This document shows, piece by piece, positions 38,561-48,130 of a stretch of DNA of 52,338 bases. This stretch comes from Uliginosibacterium gangwonense (GTDB lineage Bacteria; Pseudomonadota; Gammaproteobacteria; Burkholderiales; Rhodocyclaceae), in the NCBI GenBank assembly GCA_005239635.1, contig SBBQ01000063.1:1-52338 (forward strand). The letters are read 5' to 3'. Position numbers and translations under genes: made by a program. Position 1 is the stretch's first letter. Each line of letters starts with the position of its first letter. A model generated the notes under the pieces. That model searched no databases. It was not told where the DNA came from and worked only from the letters and a program-made list of their open reading frames with translations.

Positions 38561-40858
38561 ATGCCTCAGGCAACACTAGAGACGATGGAAGCCGGTTTGC
38601 CGGTATTGCCCGAAGATTGGTCGGGGCCGCGACCACAGCTGATGGTGGGTGAGCAAATCGAAGCTTGGATGAAGCTTGATTTAGATCAGTCGCTGCAGTT
38701 TATGCCGGGCTTGGTGTTAGTCACCAGTCGTCGGCTGATGGTGTGTAGTGGGCAGCAAGGTTGGCAAAGCTGGAATCATGAGCAAAAGTTCAGCCTAGAT
38801 TTTAACGACCACGCTGGTGTGGGCACGCTCGTGTTGAGTGAGCACCAGGCAGATGGTAGTCAGAATCTGCTGACCAGTTGGCGTTACACCTTGGCCTGTG
38901 CTGCAGGTGTAACCCGCCTCATCAATATTTACGACAAATACCGAGAGGCTGCGCTAAGCGGGGTTGCTGCCACGCCTGAAGAGCCGAACTATTGCGCGCA
39001 ATGTTTGGGCGTAATGCCAGCCGGCCAAGAGATTTGTTCGCGTTGCGCGCGTGAGCAGAATGCACCACCTTCAACATGGACACTTTTTAGACTGTGGCGT
39101 TTTGCTAAGCCTTACCGTTGGCAATTGCTGTCCGGCTTCTTGTTAATGCTGGCCTCAACGGCCGCCACGCTGGTACCGCCGTACCTCACCATGCCTTTGA
39201 TGGATGAGGTACTTATTCCCTATCAAAACGGTGTGCATATTGACCGTATGGTCGTTGGTATGTACCTCGGTGGGTTGCTGGGCGCGGCTTTGTTGGCGTG
39301 GGCTTTGGGTTGGGCCAAAACCTACATCTTGGCGTTGGTGTCAGAACGTATTGGTGCAGACTTACGAACAGAAACCTACGAGCACTTGCTTAAGTTATCG
39401 CTGGAATATTTTGGCGGCAAACGTACCGGCGATTTAATGGCACGCATTGGTTCGGAGTCAGACCGAATCTGCGTGTTCTTGTCGCTGCATTTACTCGACT
39501 TTGCGACGGACGTGTTGATGATCGTCATGACTTCGATCATCTTGTTTTCGATTAACCCGTGGCTCGCACTAGTTACGTTGTTGCCGTTGCCATTGATTGC
39601 ATGGCTGATTCACGTCGTGCGCGATCGCCTGCGTACGGGCTTTGAGAAAATTGATCGGGTCTGGTCTGAAGTCACCAACGTGCTGGCAGATACCATTCCT
39701 GGCATTCGCGTGGTGAAAGCGTTTGCGCAGGAAAAACGCGAGGCAGAACGGTTCCGTGTTGCCAATCAGCACAATCTTGCAGTTAATGATCGACTCAATA
39801 AAGTGTGGTCGTTGTTTTCGCCCACCGTCACGCTGCTCACCGAAATTGGTTTGTTGGTGGTGTGGGGCTTTGGGATTTGGCAGGTGTCGCACAACGACAT
39901 TACCGTGGGGGTGCTCACCGCATTCTTGGCTTACATCGGGCGCTTCTATACACGGCTCGATTCAATGAGCCGCATTGTGTCGGTGACGCAAAAAGCCGCC
40001 GCTGGAGCCAAGCGCATATTCGATATTCTCGACCATGTTTCCAGTGTGCCCGAGCCGGCCCAACCGCAACACTTGCCCGCTGTGAAAGGGCGCATTCAGG
40101 TCGAACAAGTGGGCTTTCGCTACGGCAACCGCAGTGTGATGCAAGATGTCACGCTTGATATTCAACCGGGCGAAATGATCGGCCTCGTCGGTCATAGTGG
40201 TTCCGGTAAAAGTACTTTGGTGAATCTGATTTGTCGCTTTTACGACGTGAGCGAAGGCGCGATTCGTATTGATGGCCTCGACATTCGTTCGATTCCCGTT
40301 GCGGAATATCGCCGCCACATTGGTTTGGTGCTGCAAGAACCATTCTTGTTCTTCGGCACGATTGCCGAAAATATTGCCTACGGTAAGCCGCATGCCACGC
40401 GTGAAGAAATTGTCGCGGCAGCGCGTGCCGCTCACGCACATGAATTTATTTTGAGGTTGCCTCACGGCTACGATTCGATGGTGGGCGAACGCGGCCAGGG
40501 TCTCTCCGGCGGTGAGCGTCAGCGTATTTCCATCGCACGTGCGCTGCTCATTGATCCGCGAATTCTCATCATGGATGAGGCGACATCGGCAGTCGACACA
40601 GAGACCGAAAAAGAAATTCAAAAGGCGCTCGACAATCTTGTGAAGGGTCGCACCACCATTGCCATTGCACACCGTCTCTCCACGCTGCGCAAGGCAGACC
40701 GCTTAGTGGTGATGGATCGTGGTCGCGTGGTTGAAGTCGGTAATCACGATACGTTGATGGCGCAAGAAGGTGCGTATTTCCGCTTGTACCAAGCCCAACT
40801 GCGCAATGTCGAGGCACTGGAAGGCGCTACCGAGCAAGATGCAGGAGCCGACGCATGA
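38561..40858 (+). CDS. Cyanophycin-associated ABC transporter (fused permease-ATPase)
   Basis: A 765-aa half-transporter of the exporter type. Residues 30-130 look like a bacterial PH/YokE-like domain (FMPGLVLVTSRRLMV), followed by a zinc-ribbon with C145, C148, C159 and C162. Six transmembrane helices span about 185-460. The ATPase has Walker A GHSGSGKST near 545, LSGGERQRISIARAL near 648 and Walker B ILIMDEATSAVD. Its position next to cphA'/cphA and its overlap with the DUF1854 gene match the conserved cyanophycin-linked pair. Substrate unknown. Confidence 0.9.
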   Translation: MPQATLETMEAGLPVLPEDWSGPRPQLMVGEQIEAWMKLDLDQSLQFMPGLVLVTSRRLMVCSGQQGWQSWNHEQKFSLDFNDHAGVGTLVLSEHQADGSQNLLTSWRYTLACAAGVTRLINIYDKYREAALSGVAATPEEPNYCAQCLGVMPAGQEICSRCAREQNAPPSTWTLFRLWRFAKPYRWQLLSGFLLMLASTAATLVPPYLTMPLMDEVLIPYQNGVHIDRMVVGMYLGGLLGAALLAWALGWAKTYILALVSERIGADLRTETYEHLLKLSLEYFGGKRTGDLMARIGSESDRICVFLSLHLLDFATDVLMIVMTSIILFSINPWLALVTLLPLPLIAWLIHVVRDRLRTGFEKIDRVWSEVTNVLADTIPGIRVVKAFAQEKREAERFRVANQHNLAVNDRLNKVWSLFSPTVTLLTEIGLLVVWGFGIWQVSHNDITVGVLTAFLAYIGRFYTRLDSMSRIVSVTQKAAAGAKRIFDILDHVSSVPEPAQPQHLPAVKGRIQVEQVGFRYGNRSVMQDVTLDIQPGEMIGLVGHSGSGKSTLVNLICRFYDVSEGAIRIDGLDIRSIPVAEYRRHIGLVLQEPFLFFGTIAENIAYGKPHATREEIVAAARAAHAHEFILRLPHGYDSMVGERGQGLSGGERQRISIARALLIDPRILIMDEATSAVDTETEKEIQKALDNLVKGRTTIAIAHRLSTLRKADRLVVMDRGRVVEVGNHDTLMAQEGAYFRLYQAQLRNVEALEGATEQDAGADA

Positions 40859-41343
40859 ATATCAACTTAAGTCGTGCGCATCATGGCATTCAACTTGAGC
40901 GCAATACGTCGGGCAAGTTGGTGCTGACAATGGCGGATGGCACCGTGCATGAAAACGTCGTGCCCGTTCGTGCGTTCCCGATTGCCAGCCCCGAAACCGG
41001 CATTGCACTGGTGGGGCCAGATGGGCATGAAAAACTTTGGCTAGACTCGTTGGATATTGTGCCGGAGCACATTCACAACCTGATTAGCGAAACTTTGCGT
41101 CAGCGGGAGTTTGTGCCCGAAGTAAAACGAATTGATTCGGTATCGAGCTTTGCCACGCCAAGTGTGTGGACGTTGCAAACCGACCGCGGCACCACACACA
41201 TGACACTTAAAGGCGAAGAGGATATTCGTCGTCTCCAGGGCGGCATGTTGATGATTGCTGATACGAACGGCATTCATTATCTAGTCCGCAATATGCGTGA
41301 CCTTGATCGCCATAGCCGAAAAATACTCGACCGTTTCTTATAA
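40855..41343 (+). CDS. DUF1854 protein associated with cyanophycin metabolism
   Basis: A 162-aa DUF1854 protein with no signal peptide or transmembrane segment. FPIASPETGIALVGPDGHEKLWL and the C-terminal YLVRNMRDLDRHSRKILDRFL are family features. It overlaps the ABC gene by 4 bases, so the two are made together. Family members are regularly found beside this ABC transporter in cyanophycin loci, but the molecular role is not known to me. Confidence 0.88.
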   Translation: MNINLSRAHHGIQLERNTSGKLVLTMADGTVHENVVPVRAFPIASPETGIALVGPDGHEKLWLDSLDIVPEHIHNLISETLRQREFVPEVKRIDSVSSFATPSVWTLQTDRGTTHMTLKGEEDIRRLQGGMLMIADTNGIHYLVRNMRDLDRHSRKILDRFL

Positions 41344-41350
41344 GTGCCAA

Positions 41351-41365
41351 CCCCAAATTCTGGGG
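41351..41365. terminator. Small hairpin between DUF1854 gene and chrA
   Basis: CCCCA (41351-41355) and TGGGG (41361-41365) form a short hairpin in the 38-base gap between these convergent genes. There is no T-run, so termination here is uncertain. Confidence 0.3.
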
Positions 41366-41381
41366 CTGTATCGCATTAAAG

Positions 41382-42758
41382 TTAGTGCGTTGCGAGATAG
41401 GTGAGCAGGCCCAGTAAGGCGCAGGCAGCAATGACCTCGGTTACCTTTCGCTTGTAGCGAAAGAGTGCGATAGCAGCAAGCACACTGATTACCGCAGCAG
41501 GAATGTCGAGTCCGTGCGCTATTGTTTGTGGTAGATCGGCCAAGCTTGGCCACACAGCAGGCAAGCCTGCGGGCCACAATACATGACCTGCAAAAAATAA
41601 AGCCAGATTGCCAATCACCCCTACGACGGCGGCCGTAATTGCAGTAAGCGGGGCGGTAAATCTCAATTCATCGTGTGTGCGCTCTACCAGCGGCCCGCCT
41701 GCCAAAATAAATATAAATGACGGCAAGAAGGTAAACCAAGTAACAAGGCAGGCAGCCAGTATGGCGCTGCCCACAGATAACGGATATGCGCCCACAAAGC
41801 CGACAAACGCGACCACCATAATGAGCGGTCCCGGTGTGGTTTCTCCCAGTGCGAGGCCATCCATCATCTGACTGGGTGTGAGCCAACCGTAGTGGGTGAC
41901 AGCGCCTTGATAAACATAAGGCAATACGGCGTATGCACCACCAAAGGTAAGTAGCGCGGCCTTGGTGAAGAACCATCCCATCTGCGTAAGTGTGTGTTGC
42001 CAGCCCATCAAGCTTGTGAGTAGGGCCATTGGCAATAGCCACAAGAATACGCCCGACACAACAACCGTCAGTAGGTGCGACAAGCGAAAACGTGCGTGTG
42101 CAGGCGGTGGGGTGTCATCATCAATTAAAGCGGGGCCGTAATCTTTGTCAGCCTTGCCGTGCCCGTTTGATGTCTGGAAGATTTGCGGTATGTAGCGCCC
42201 GCCTAGATATCCCACGCAAGCAGCCACCGCGATGATTGCAGGAAAGGGTGCATTGAATGCAAAGATGGCTACAAATGCAGCAGCAGCAATTCCCCACAGC
42301 CAATAATTTTTGAGCGCACGCGAACCAATACGATGCGCTGCTTGCAACACAATTGCCGCAACAGCGGGTTTAATGCCATAAAACAAACCGGCCACGAACG
42401 GCACATTGCCAAATGCACTGTAAATCCAAGACAACGCAATGAGTAAAATCAGCGATGGCAGTACAAATAGTGCACCTGCCACAATGCCACCCCAAGTGCG
42501 ATGCATTAGCCAGCCAATGTAAGTGGCGAGTTGCTGGGCTTCTGGGCCCGGTAACACCATGCAATAGTTGAGTGCATGCAGAAAGCGCCGCTCAGATATC
42601 CAGCGCCGACGTTCAACCAGCTCTTGATGCATGATGGCAATTTGTCCTGCCGGCCCGCCAAAGCTGATAAACCCCAGCTTGAGCCAAAATCGCAGTGCCT
42701 GCATAAAGCTGACATCAGCGGGTGGAGTCTGTACGTTTGTGCTGGGTGTGCTTGTCAT
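41382..42758 (-). CDS. chrA: Chromate efflux transporter ChrA
   Basis: A 458-aa CHR-family transporter with the usual two homologous halves. The first half has FISFGGPAGQIAIMHQELVERRRW and LPGPEAQQLATYIGW; the second has FFTKAALLTFGGAYAVLPYV and GLALGETTPGPLIM. It probably exports chromate in exchange for protons. A hydrophilic linker (about residues 190-225) separates the halves. The ATG at 42758 is chosen; an in-frame TTG at 42782 is possible. Confidence 0.93.
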   Translation of the reverse strand: MTSTPSTNVQTPPADVSFMQALRFWLKLGFISFGGPAGQIAIMHQELVERRRWISERRFLHALNYCMVLPGPEAQQLATYIGWLMHRTWGGIVAGALFVLPSLILLIALSWIYSAFGNVPFVAGLFYGIKPAVAAIVLQAAHRIGSRALKNYWLWGIAAAAFVAIFAFNAPFPAIIAVAACVGYLGGRYIPQIFQTSNGHGKADKDYGPALIDDDTPPPAHARFRLSHLLTVVVSGVFLWLLPMALLTSLMGWQHTLTQMGWFFTKAALLTFGGAYAVLPYVYQGAVTHYGWLTPSQMMDGLALGETTPGPLIMVVAFVGFVGAYPLSVGSAILAACLVTWFTFLPSFIFILAGGPLVERTHDELRFTAPLTAITAAVVGVIGNLALFFAGHVLWPAGLPAVWPSLADLPQTIAHGLDIPAAVISVLAAIALFRYKRKVTEVIAACALLGLLTYLATH

Positions 42759-42920
42759 GTGGTGTATGAAGGGTGGGTGCAATGTGTATTGACGCTATAC
42801 GCAGATAATACGAAAGCCGAATGAAGGTTTGCATGTAAGGGGTGCGGCGAGTTCTTGCTAGTATGCTACCGTGCAAATTGCAAAACACAGTAATTAGAAA
42901 GAAATAGAAGGGCATTAAAG

Positions 42921-43937
42921 ATGAAGGCGGTTGCCTATCGAGAAGCTGGGGGTATTGATCGCGCCGAGGCATTGATTGATGTCGATTTGCCAATGCCTGT
43001 ACCACAAGCACAAGATCTTCTCGTAAAAGTTCTGGCTGTGTCGGTGAATCCGGTCGATGCCAAAGTGCGCAGTACGCGCGCGCCGCAAGCGGGTGAAGTG
43101 TTGGTGTGTGGATGGGATGCCTGTGGTGTTATAGAGGCGGTCGGTGAGCAGGTTAAACGATTCAAAGTAGGTGACCGTGTTTTCTACGCGGGTGATATCA
43201 ATCGCCAAGGTAGCAACGCTGAGTATCACGTGGTTGACGAGCGCATCGTTGGACACGCACCTAAAACCCTTTCAGATGCCGAATCGGCGGCGATGCCGCT
43301 GACGAGCATTACAGCCTGGGAAATTCTGTTTGATCGTTTGAGTGTGCCAAGAGGGGGCGGCCAAAACCAGACCTTATTGATCGTCGGAGGAGCCGGTGGC
43401 GTCGGTTCGATGCTCATTCAATTGGCCCGGCAGCTCACTCAGCTCAAAGTGATTGCTACAGCGAGTCGTGACGAAAGCATTGAGTGGTGTGCCAAGTTAG
43501 GCGCGCACCATGTAGTGGATCACCGTCAGCCCCTGCAACCGCAATTGGCAAAACTCGGCGTGCAGTCGGTCGATCGCATTGCAAGCCTTACGCATACATC
43601 CGATCACTGGCCGCAGTTGGTTGAATTGGCTGCGCCGTTTGGGCGCATTGCGATGATTGATGATTTGAAGCAGGTTGATCTCTCGCCACTCAAACGTAAG
43701 AGTTTGTCTGTGCATTGGGAATATATGTTCACGCGGCCTACGTTTGCGACCCAAGATATGGCAGAACAAGGCAGGCTGCTGGATCGTGTGGCAGCGCTGG
43801 TCGAGGCGGGAAGTTTACGTACCACCTTGAGTGAGATTTTGCAGCCGATCAACGCGTCCAACATGATACGGGCTCACCAACGAGTAGAGTCGGGCACCAT
43901 GTGCGGGAAGCTGGTGGTGCAAGGTTTTGAGGGTTGA
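42921..43937 (+). CDS. Zinc-type alcohol dehydrogenase / quinone oxidoreductase family protein
   Basis: A 338-aa medium-chain dehydrogenase/reductase with a Rossmann motif IVGGAGGVGSMLIQLAR at about residues 155-171. Catalytic-zinc ligands of classic alcohol dehydrogenases are not obvious (CGWDACGVIEAVG in place of the usual GHE loop), so it fits the zinc-binding-ADH-like/quinone oxidoreductase subgroup that uses NADPH. Substrate unknown. Stands alone, with a weak hairpin (43967-43986) downstream. Confidence 0.82.
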   Translation: MKAVAYREAGGIDRAEALIDVDLPMPVPQAQDLLVKVLAVSVNPVDAKVRSTRAPQAGEVLVCGWDACGVIEAVGEQVKRFKVGDRVFYAGDINRQGSNAEYHVVDERIVGHAPKTLSDAESAAMPLTSITAWEILFDRLSVPRGGGQNQTLLIVGGAGGVGSMLIQLARQLTQLKVIATASRDESIEWCAKLGAHHVVDHRQPLQPQLAKLGVQSVDRIASLTHTSDHWPQLVELAAPFGRIAMIDDLKQVDLSPLKRKSLSVHWEYMFTRPTFATQDMAEQGRLLDRVAALVEAGSLRTTLSEILQPINASNMIRAHQRVESGTMCGKLVVQGFEG

Positions 43938-44045
43938 TTCGAGTTTGGCGTTTAAGTGTCGTTTCGCGTTTTGTTTTTGCAAAACGAGAGGTAAAAGAAC
44001 GGGTAATACAGTAAGTGAAACAGTATCGAAGCGGTGAATTAAACA

Positions 44046-45062
44046 ATGCACGAGTTTGTATTTGAGTTGGTTGTGATGCTGCTGCTGATTTTGGTGGCGG
44101 CTGAATTGTTCACCAATGCGTTAGAGCATTTAGGACAAGCTTTAAAAATTTCTGAAGGCGTTACGGGGTCGCTTTTTGCCGCAGTGGGCACCGCATTGCC
44201 TGAAACAATGGTGCCGCTGCTGGCGATTTTGGCTGGTGGGCAAAACGTCAATATCAATGAAGAGATTGGGGTTGGCGCGATTCTGGGCGCACCACTTATG
44301 CTCGCCACGCTATCCACCTGTTTAATGGCTTTGTCGATTCTTGGTAAGCGCGGCGCGCAAGGACGCGTAAGGCCAGAACATACAGGCCTTGTGCGTGACC
44401 TGAACTTTTTCTTGATCGCCTTTGTGTTGGCCGCTGTTGCTATGTATGTGCCGGCTGATATGCGTTATGTACGGGCCGGCATCAGCATGGCGCTAGTGCT
44501 CACCTACTTCATTTACATCATGCTCACCTTGCGTGCTTCGTCGCAACTGGTTGAAGCAGGGCACGGCACTGAAGCAGAAGATCAGCTCTTTATTCAAAAG
44601 CTAGGGCTGCCCGGCAATATGGCCATGACCGTGTTGCAGTTGCTCATCGCGTTGGCTTTACTCGTCACTGGCGCAAAAGGGTTTATTCATGGGGTAGAAG
44701 GCGTATCGCACATCCTAGGTGTGTCTGCCTTGTTGATCTCACTGCTGATTATTCCAATCGCTACCGAATTGCCGGAGAAGGTGAACAGCATTTTGTGGAT
44801 ACGCAAAGGAAAAGACACGCTTGCGTTTGGCAATATCACCGGCGCGATGGTATTCCAAGGCACCTTGTTGCCAGCTATTGGCATTATGCTCACGCCCTGG
44901 CAGCCGCGAATTGAAGTGTTGAGTGGAACTGTGATCACCTTGCTTGCTGCGCTGTGGCTGCGTATGCACGCACGGACGGACGGGCTGCCTGTTTGGGCTT
45001 TACTCATCAATGGCGCGTTCTACGTCACGTTTTTAGTTGTTACTTTGGCAGGGCACGCGTAA
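44046..45062 (+). CDS. Sodium/calcium exchanger-family (CaCA) antiporter
   Basis: A 338-aa membrane protein with about ten helices. The two inverted alpha-repeats of the CaCA superfamily are seen: GTALPETMVPLLA near residue 49 and ATELPEKVNSILW near 240, each with the ion-binding glutamate. The family exchanges Na+ or H+ for Ca2+ or related cations. The next gene, a metal exporter, begins 2 bases after its stop, so both are likely co-transcribed for cation efflux. Confidence 0.87.
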   Translation: MHEFVFELVVMLLLILVAAELFTNALEHLGQALKISEGVTGSLFAAVGTALPETMVPLLAILAGGQNVNINEEIGVGAILGAPLMLATLSTCLMALSILGKRGAQGRVRPEHTGLVRDLNFFLIAFVLAAVAMYVPADMRYVRAGISMALVLTYFIYIMLTLRASSQLVEAGHGTEAEDQLFIQKLGLPGNMAMTVLQLLIALALLVTGAKGFIHGVEGVSHILGVSALLISLLIIPIATELPEKVNSILWIRKGKDTLAFGNITGAMVFQGTLLPAIGIMLTPWQPRIEVLSGTVITLLAALWLRMHARTDGLPVWALLINGAFYVTFLVVTLAGHA

Positions 45063-45064
45063 CC

Positions 45065-46105
45065 ATGCATCAACACGACTTATCGGATTGGCAACACGAA
45101 CACGTGTTTGACGCAGGCAGCGCGGCTGCCGAAAAAGGTACGCGGCGAGTGATGTGGATCACTGCTGCCATGATGGTGATCGAGATTGTGGCAGGCTGGT
45201 GGTACAACTCCATGGCCTTGTTGGCCGATGGTTGGCACATGAGCTCGCACGCCGTGGCGATTGGTTTAAGTGCCTTTGCCTATTCCGCCGCGCGGCGCTA
45301 TGCCAAAGATCCTCGCTTTGCCTTTGGTACGTGGAAGATGGAAGTGCTGGGTGGTTTTGCCAGCGCGGTGTTCTTGCTCATGGTGGCGGGCATGATGGTG
45401 TACAGCTCATTAGAACGTTTGTTGTCGCCGCAGCCGATTTATTACCAAGAAGCCATGATCATCGCCGCACTTGGCTTAGTCGTGAATATTGTGTGTGCGC
45501 TCATTTTGGGGCATGCGCATGATCACCACGGCCATCACGGCCACCATCATGGTCACGACCATGCACACCATGATGAGCCGGCGCATGGGCACGAGCACCA
45601 CGCACACTATCACGACTTAAATCTGAAGTCGGCCTATATCCACGTTATTGCAGATGCAGCAACCTCCGTATTGGCTATTGCCGCTTTGGCGGGCGGCTGG
45701 CTGTATGGTTGGAGTTGGCTTGACCCTGTCATGGGTTTAGCGGGCGCGGTTTTGGTGGCAATTTGGGCCAAGGGTCTCATTATCGAAACGGCCAAGGTGT
45801 TGCTCGACCGCGAGATGGACCACCCGCTGGTTGAGCAGATTCGAGCGGAATTGCAGCAAGATACGGGCGCGGGTGATACGCGCGTAACGGACTTGCATGT
45901 GTGGCGTGTAGGGCAAGCAAGTTATGCCTGTGCGCTCACCCTTGTTACACACGACCTTGGCCTGACCCCCAAGCGTGCGCGGCAGTTATTGGCAAAACAC
46001 CAAGGTCTCGCCCATGCCACGATTGAAGTTCACTACTGCGATGATGCACGACACATACGTATGAAACCAACGCAAAAAAAGTGGCAGGCGTTTGGACACG
46101 ATTGA
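45065..46105 (+). CDS. dmeF: Cation diffusion facilitator, DmeF type (Co/Ni efflux)
   Basis: A 346-aa CDF transporter. HMSSHAVAIGLSAFAY near the second helix is typical of the DmeF subgroup, and the second metal site is in HVIADAATSVLA. A very histidine-rich loop (about residues 153-185, HAHDHHGHHGHHHGHDHAHH) is present, and a soluble C-terminal domain follows. DmeF exports Co(II) and Ni(II); specificity here is inferred. The in-frame extension upstream lies in the CaCA gene and is not part of the protein. Confidence 0.88.
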   Translation: MHQHDLSDWQHEHVFDAGSAAAEKGTRRVMWITAAMMVIEIVAGWWYNSMALLADGWHMSSHAVAIGLSAFAYSAARRYAKDPRFAFGTWKMEVLGGFASAVFLLMVAGMMVYSSLERLLSPQPIYYQEAMIIAALGLVVNIVCALILGHAHDHHGHHGHHHGHDHAHHDEPAHGHEHHAHYHDLNLKSAYIHVIADAATSVLAIAALAGGWLYGWSWLDPVMGLAGAVLVAIWAKGLIIETAKVLLDREMDHPLVEQIRAELQQDTGAGDTRVTDLHVWRVGQASYACALTLVTHDLGLTPKRARQLLAKHQGLAHATIEVHYCDDARHIRMKPTQKKWQAFGHD

Positions 46106-46191
46106 ACCCAGTTGGACCTGACTGAGGTGAGACTGTGGCGATATAGCAACGCCTTCACGCGTATTTGGCGACATGAAAATTGAAAGGCCAG

Positions 46192-46222
46192 CAGGGTGAA
46201 AACTCTGTGCAGGCCTTTTTTT
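46192..46222 (+). terminator. Probable terminator after dmeF
   Basis: AAAGGCC (46193-46199) pairs with GGCCTTT (46212-46218), with an imperfect inner stem, and is followed by a T-run. It lies about 90 bases after the dmeF stop. Confidence 0.65.
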
Positions 46223-46285
46223 CACTGCATTTTTTCGCCGCATCTGCGACGATAAGAAGCGACGATTTGCTGCGAATGCTTGTGA

Positions 46286-48130
46286 TCAAGCCACTTGCTT
46301 GATCATGCGCTTTAAGCTTTCGTTGGTAAGTTCTTCTGGGTGGTGGTAGTGAAAGCCTTGGCCCCAATCTACGCCCAGTTCATCGAGCAGCGTATGAATA
46401 CGGTTGTTTTCAACAAACTCAGCCACAACAGAAACATTCAGTTTCTGCGCGATTTCAACAATCGACTTCACCATGGAGATATTGGTTTCAATCTTGTCGA
46501 TATCGCGAATGAACACGCCATCAATTTTGACTTGGTCGAATGGCAGCTCACGCAAATAATTGAACGAAGCGTAGCCACTACCAAAATCGTCTAGCGCGAA
46601 TTGGCAACCAAGGTTCTTTACGTCGCGAATGAACTGGCGCGTCTCTTCTAGATTCACAATGTTTTCAGTTTCGGTAATTTCAAATGCAATTAGGTGACCT
46701 GGCACTTTGTATTGCGCCAAGGTGCGCTCAATGTACGCACCCATATCGCGTTCGCGAATCGAAATGGCGGAAAGGTTAATTGCAATGTGCTCAAGCTCGT
46801 CATGACACTCGGGGTGCTGCGCCAAGATTTGCACAACACGCTTAATCATCCAGCGGTCGATTTGCGAAATGAGGTTAAAACGCTCAGCCGCCGGAATAAA
46901 TGAATCTGGAAACATCAGTGAGCCGGAGGTGTCACGCAGACGCACCAAGGCTTCTAGCTTGAGCTTAGCCGGCTGGCTTTCACCAGCGGCACGAATACGG
47001 CTCAAACGCTGCACATGAATACAGAAATGGTCTTGGTTAAGTGCATCAACCAAGCGCAAGGCCCAATTCACATTGGAGCGGTGCGAAGTCTGGCGCAGCG
47101 TATCTTCGTCGTACACGCGTACGGTACTGCGGCCTTCTTTTTTGGCGAGGTACATCACCTCATCGGCCATGAGCAACAATTGCTCAAAGCTCGATACGTC
47201 TTTATCGACCACAACCATTGCAATGGTCAGTGCCAGCTTGAATTCGCGGCCTTCCCATACAAAGGCAAAATTGTTGGCTTGCTGTTGAATGAGATTGGCA
47301 AGCGCAAGCCCAGAAGCGCGGTTGTGTTTGCCCGCAACAATCGCAAATTTGTCGCCACCCAAGCGTGCCAGAAAATCTTGTTCGCTGAGGCAGTGCCCCA
47401 ACATCTCGCCGACTTCTTTGAGTAGTTCGTCACCGGCAATGCAGCCGCAGCTTTCATTCACTAAGCGGAACTGGTCAATATCAATCTGCAGGTAAACGGC
47501 TTCGGCGCTCTTGCGCTGTACGCCATCAATCACCTCAGTGACGTGTGCATCCAGCGCATTGCGGTTGTACACGCGGGTGACAAAATCGTGTTCCGCCAAG
47601 TAGCGCAGGCGGTCTTGCATAAAGCGTCGCTCATTCACCTCTTCGCGCAGTTGGCGATTGGCAATGGCAAGCTTTGCGGTGCGTTCGCGCACCTTTTCTT
47701 CAAGTTCTTCGTTGAGTGTTTTGAGCTCGCGGATTAAGCGCACGCGCTCAAGCTGGTGGCGCACGCGAGACTGTACTTCTTCTGTGCTAATGGGTTTGGT
47801 AATGTAATCATTACCGCCCACGGCAAAGCCTTGAGCAATGTCGTCTTGGCGTGCTGTTACAAAAATAACGGGGGTTTCGGCGGTGGATTCGTTCGCACGA
47901 ATACGGCGGCAAACTTCAAAGCCATCCATGCCGGGCATCATCACATCGAGCAATACCAAGTCAGGTTGGTTGCGCGCAATGATGTCGAGTGAGCGTTCGC
48001 CCGAGTTGGCAACGAGGATTTTGCAATCCAACGGACTCAGGACTTGCCTGAGAACATCCAAATTCTCTGGCGTGTCGTCAACGATGAGTAGCTTTGCTTC
48101 CACTTTCTTCCTTTTGCTGCCCTCAGGCAT
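46286..48130 (-). CDS. Response regulator with degenerate GGDEF and EAL domains
   Basis: A 614-aa protein: REC domain with phospho-acceptor D62 (LVLLDVMMPGMDG), a coiled-coil linker (about 128-172), a GGDEF domain whose site reads GGDKF (258-262), and an EAL domain. GGDKF lacks the acidic third position needed for catalysis, so cyclase activity is unlikely. The EAL site is largely intact (LEALVRL, NLSAISI, ITETENI, DDFGSGYAS, VKIDG, AEFVE), so it may be a c-di-GMP phosphodiesterase. No kinase is adjacent. Confidence 0.92.
   Translation of the reverse strand: MPEGSKRKKVEAKLLIVDDTPENLDVLRQVLSPLDCKILVANSGERSLDIIARNQPDLVLLDVMMPGMDGFEVCRRIRANESTAETPVIFVTARQDDIAQGFAVGGNDYITKPISTEEVQSRVRHQLERVRLIRELKTLNEELEEKVRERTAKLAIANRQLREEVNERRFMQDRLRYLAEHDFVTRVYNRNALDAHVTEVIDGVQRKSAEAVYLQIDIDQFRLVNESCGCIAGDELLKEVGEMLGHCLSEQDFLARLGGDKFAIVAGKHNRASGLALANLIQQQANNFAFVWEGREFKLALTIAMVVVDKDVSSFEQLLLMADEVMYLAKKEGRSTVRVYDEDTLRQTSHRSNVNWALRLVDALNQDHFCIHVQRLSRIRAAGESQPAKLKLEALVRLRDTSGSLMFPDSFIPAAERFNLISQIDRWMIKRVVQILAQHPECHDELEHIAINLSAISIRERDMGAYIERTLAQYKVPGHLIAFEITETENIVNLEETRQFIRDVKNLGCQFALDDFGSGYASFNYLRELPFDQVKIDGVFIRDIDKIETNISMVKSIVEIAQKLNVSVVAEFVENNRIHTLLDELGVDWGQGFHYHHPEELTNESLKRMIKQVA

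Noticed and set aside
43967-43986. Terminator after the alcohol dehydrogenase
   Set aside because: CGTTTTG/CAAAACG is an AT-rich, weak stem with no T-run beyond it.
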